Source: Candidatus Zhuqueibacterota bacterium
GTDB taxonomy: Bacteria > SM23-31 > B21-G16
DNA: 10,029 bases
Assembly (NCBI GenBank): GCA_003644825.1
Contig: QNDJ01000030.1
Location: 1 to 10,029, forward strand
Direction: 5' to 3'
Part shown: positions 7,688-10,029 of the stretch, in pieces
Layout: every line of letters starts with the position of its first letter
Numbering within the stretch: the stretch's first letter is position 1
Program-made: the position numbers and the translations under genes
The notes under the pieces: model-generated
Database searches by the model: none
Told to the model about the DNA's origin: nothing
Seen by the model: only the letters and a program-made list of their open reading frames with translations

Positions 7688-10029
7688 ATGCAGAATAAGG
7701 ATATAATAAATTTTTTGAATAAAAATCTTTTATCTGTATCAAAGCCCGGCAGATATACAGGAAATGAGCTGAACGTAATAAAGAAAAACCAAGAGGAAGT
7801 CCTGTTCAGGATTGCTTTATGTTTTCCTGATGTTTATGAGGTAGCTTTTCCATATCTTGGTTTTCAAATTTTATATCATATAATAAATAAACACCCCCGG
7901 TGGGCAGCCGAAAGGGTTTACGCTCCCTGGGTAGATATGGAAAATCTTATGAGGCAAAAAAATGTACCTCTCTTTTCTCTTGAAACAAAAACTCCTGTTA
8001 AAGAATTTGACGCATTAGGGTTCACATTACAATATGAACTGCACTATACAAATATTTTAAATATGCTTGATTTGTCCGGAATAAACCCATTAAGGACCAG
8101 GAGAAATGAAGATGACCCTTTGATAATCGCTGGTGGTCCAAATGCATTTAATCCTGAACCTATGGCTGACTTCATAGATATATTTGTAATTGGAGATGCA
8201 GAAGAGCTCATAGTTAATGTAATTAACTGCATTATAGAATCCAGAAAAAATGGAAAAAACAAAAGAGAATTACTCATTGAGTTATCAAAGCTTGATGGTA
8301 TATATATTCCAGACTTCTATGAACCTGTTTACAATACAGGCGGATTTCAGACAGGAATTAAAAAGATATATAAGGATGCTCCTGAAAGAATAAAAGCCAG
8401 GATAGTACCTGATTTAAAAAACAGTTATTACCCCGATAAACCATTAATACCCCTGATTGATGTTTCCCACAACAGGTTTTCCACAGAACTTATGAGAGGA
8501 TGCACCCGGGGATGTAGATTCTGTAATGCCGGTTACATTTACAGACCTGTAAGAGAGCGAAATACAGAAGATATTTATAAGCATTCTATTCATTCCATAA
8601 AAAATTCCGGTTATGATGAAATCTCTCTCGTATCTTTATCCACATCGGACTACAGCAGTATTAATACTCTGATAGGAATTTTTTCAGAAGAATTAAGGAA
8701 AAGAAACTTATCGCTCTCTTTTCCTTCACTGCGGGTTGATACATTTACCTCTGAAATTGCTAACTTTTTAAGTATTACAAAAAAGTCAGGTTTAACATTT
8801 GCCCCTGAAGCTGGAAGTTATCGATTAAGAAAATTGATAAATAAAGAAATATCAGACGATAAACTTTATCAGGCTGTTAAAATAGCTATTGAAAAGGGAT
8901 GGAATCTTATAAAATTATACTTTATGATAGGACTACCTACAGAAACATATACTGACCTTGAAGATATTAAAGGAATAATTGAAAAAATTCTTTTTATTGG
9001 AAGGAGAAATAACCGATTTAGAATAAATGTTACTATTTCACCTTTTTCTCCAAAACCTTTCACACCTTTTCAATGGGAAGCTCAGGATTCTATAGAAAAA
9101 CTGAAAGAAAAAATTAATTTCCTGAGAAAAATGATTAAAAATAAAAGGGTGAATCTTAAGTGGAGAGACCCAAGAGTATCATTTCTTGAAACGGTCATTG
9201 CCCGGGGTGATAGAAAGCTCTGTAAAGTAGTTTATTCAGCATGGAAATCCGGAGCCAGATTTGACTCATGGAGTGATTTTTTTAAATATGACTCCTGGGT
9301 TTCTGCTTTCAAAGAAAACAATATTGACCCGAAAAGCTACAGTGAGAACTGGAGTTATGAAAGATTTCTGCCATGGTCAATAATTGACAGAGGATTCAGT
9401 GAAGATTTTTTCTGGCAGGAACGTTTGAAAGCTTTTTCAGGTGAAACAACTGGAGATTGCAGATTCATTTCCTGCTATAATTGTGGTGTATGCTCAAACC
9501 TGAATGTCAGAATGAATATTGCTGAAAAACAAAAAATAAGGTACATTTCAGGCGAAATTCAAAAAAAGATAGTAAAAAAACAGATTTCAAAATATAGAAT
9601 TCTGTATGAAAAAAAAGATTTTCCCAGATTTTTATCTCATCGAGATACAATAACTATTATCGAAAGAGCTTTAAGAAGAGCGTCAGTTCCAGTAGTTTTA
9701 ACAGAGGGATTTAATCCACATCCTAAGATGATTTTTGGTCCACCTCTACCGACAGGATACTCAAGTTCCTGTGAATATTTAGACATATTTGTAGAAAAAA
9801 GGTATAACATAGAGAATAAACTGGGTAAAATAAATGAGTTCTTACCTGAAGGAGTTTCGTTGAAAGATATTGAGTTAAACCCTGAGGTACCATTATCAAA
9901 GGTTGTAGCGATTGATTATTTAGTTATAACAAGCAACAATTACACCGTAAAAATTGAACCTGAAAAACTTTTGAGTGAAAATAGAACGATGATTTATAAA
10001 AATACAAGAAAGAATAAAACTATTAATAT
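7688..10029 (+). CDS. TIGR03960-type radical SAM protein fused to a TIGR03936/DUF2344 domain, 3' end cut by window edge
   Basis: The frame is open from ATG 7688 to the window end, giving 780 complete codons. A TAG at 7676-7678 blocks any upstream ATG start, and no strong Shine-Dalgarno is visible. Residues about 18-250 match the N-terminal region of the TIGR03960 family, annotated as B12-binding-like: GRYTGNELN, FPDVYEVAF, AERVYAPWVDME, LGFTLQYELHYTNILNMLDL, and AGGPNAFNPEPMADFIDIF. I see no DxHxxG cobalamin motif. The radical SAM domain (about 265-500) has the CxxxCxxC cluster C272, C276, C279, then SLSTSDYSSI, FAPEAGS (371-377) and KLYFMIGLPTE (409-419). A second cluster, C591, C596, C599 and C602, precedes the DUF2344 domain, which begins near 635 with YRILYEK, FLSHRD, ERALRRA and GFNPHPK (674-680) and runs to the edge. 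The family is widespread but its reaction and substrate are not established. In many bacteria the two parts are separate adjacent genes, often near rng and rplU; that is recalled family knowledge, not visible here. Confidence 0.93.
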   Translation, partial: MQNKDIINFLNKNLLSVSKPGRYTGNELNVIKKNQEEVLFRIALCFPDVYEVAFPYLGFQILYHIINKHPRWAAERVYAPWVDMENLMRQKNVPLFSLETKTPVKEFDALGFTLQYELHYTNILNMLDLSGINPLRTRRNEDDPLIIAGGPNAFNPEPMADFIDIFVIGDAEELIVNVINCIIESRKNGKNKRELLIELSKLDGIYIPDFYEPVYNTGGFQTGIKKIYKDAPERIKARIVPDLKNSYYPDKPLIPLIDVSHNRFSTELMRGCTRGCRFCNAGYIYRPVRERNTEDIYKHSIHSIKNSGYDEISLVSLSTSDYSSINTLIGIFSEELRKRNLSLSFPSLRVDTFTSEIANFLSITKKSGLTFAPEAGSYRLRKLINKEISDDKLYQAVKIAIEKGWNLIKLYFMIGLPTETYTDLEDIKGIIEKILFIGRRNNRFRINVTISPFSPKPFTPFQWEAQDSIEKLKEKINFLRKMIKNKRVNLKWRDPRVSFLETVIARGDRKLCKVVYSAWKSGARFDSWSDFFKYDSWVSAFKENNIDPKSYSENWSYERFLPWSIIDRGFSEDFFWQERLKAFSGETTGDCRFISCYNCGVCSNLNVRMNIAEKQKIRYISGEIQKKIVKKQISKYRILYEKKDFPRFLSHRDTITIIERALRRASVPVVLTEGFNPHPKMIFGPPLPTGYSSSCEYLDIFVEKRYNIENKLGKINEFLPEGVSLKDIELNPEVPLSKVVAIDYLVITSNNYTVKIEPEKLLSENRTMIYKNTRKNKTIN

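Noticed and set aside
1-10029. A dedicated defence, toxin-antitoxin, secretion or biosynthetic cluster
   Set aside because: Every gene is either a core housekeeping gene or a broadly distributed conserved family. No mobile, nuclease-effector or toxin-like reading frame was found, and there is no tRNA or rRNA-like sequence.

Overview
The window is compact, AT-rich bacterial chromosome (roughly one third G+C by eye). All convincing genes lie on the + strand, with almost no non-coding DNA. An MltG-type murein transglycosylase and a large tetratricopeptide-repeat protein with a signal peptide imply a bacterium with peptidoglycan and an export pathway, probably Gram-negative. Codon use is heavily A/T-biased and lysine-rich. 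The low G+C and the giant exported TPR protein would suit an FCB-group or related candidate-phylum lineage. That placement is a guess, because there is no rRNA or other phylogenetic marker here.

Layout. Positions 1-795 hold the 3' part of mltG, which enters from the left edge. It overlaps by four bases (ATGA) with a PcrA/UvrD DNA helicase at 792-2975. After 32 bases comes a TTG-started exported TPR protein of 1235 residues at 3008-6715, whose stop again overlaps by ATGA with nadC (6712-7569). These four genes look like one transcription unit. A 118-base spacer (7570-7687) follows, holding two adjacent inverted repeats and no clear promoter or U-tract terminator. The last gene starts at 7688 and runs off the right edge still open. 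It is a long radical SAM protein of the TIGR03960 type, fused in frame to a TIGR03936/DUF2344 'radical SAM-linked' domain.

How the genes fit together. The first four have unrelated textbook roles: glycan-strand termination, DNA repair and replication-conflict resolution, an unassigned envelope scaffold, and NAD synthesis. They look like a lineage-specific housekeeping operon, not a dedicated pathway. The two genes without a known function are the TPR protein and the radical SAM-DUF2344 fusion. The fusion belongs to a widespread but uncharacterised family and carries a second cysteine cluster outside the radical SAM motif, which makes it the best candidate here for undescribed biochemistry. 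I see no mobile element, CRISPR array, tRNA, rRNA, or defence or toxin system.
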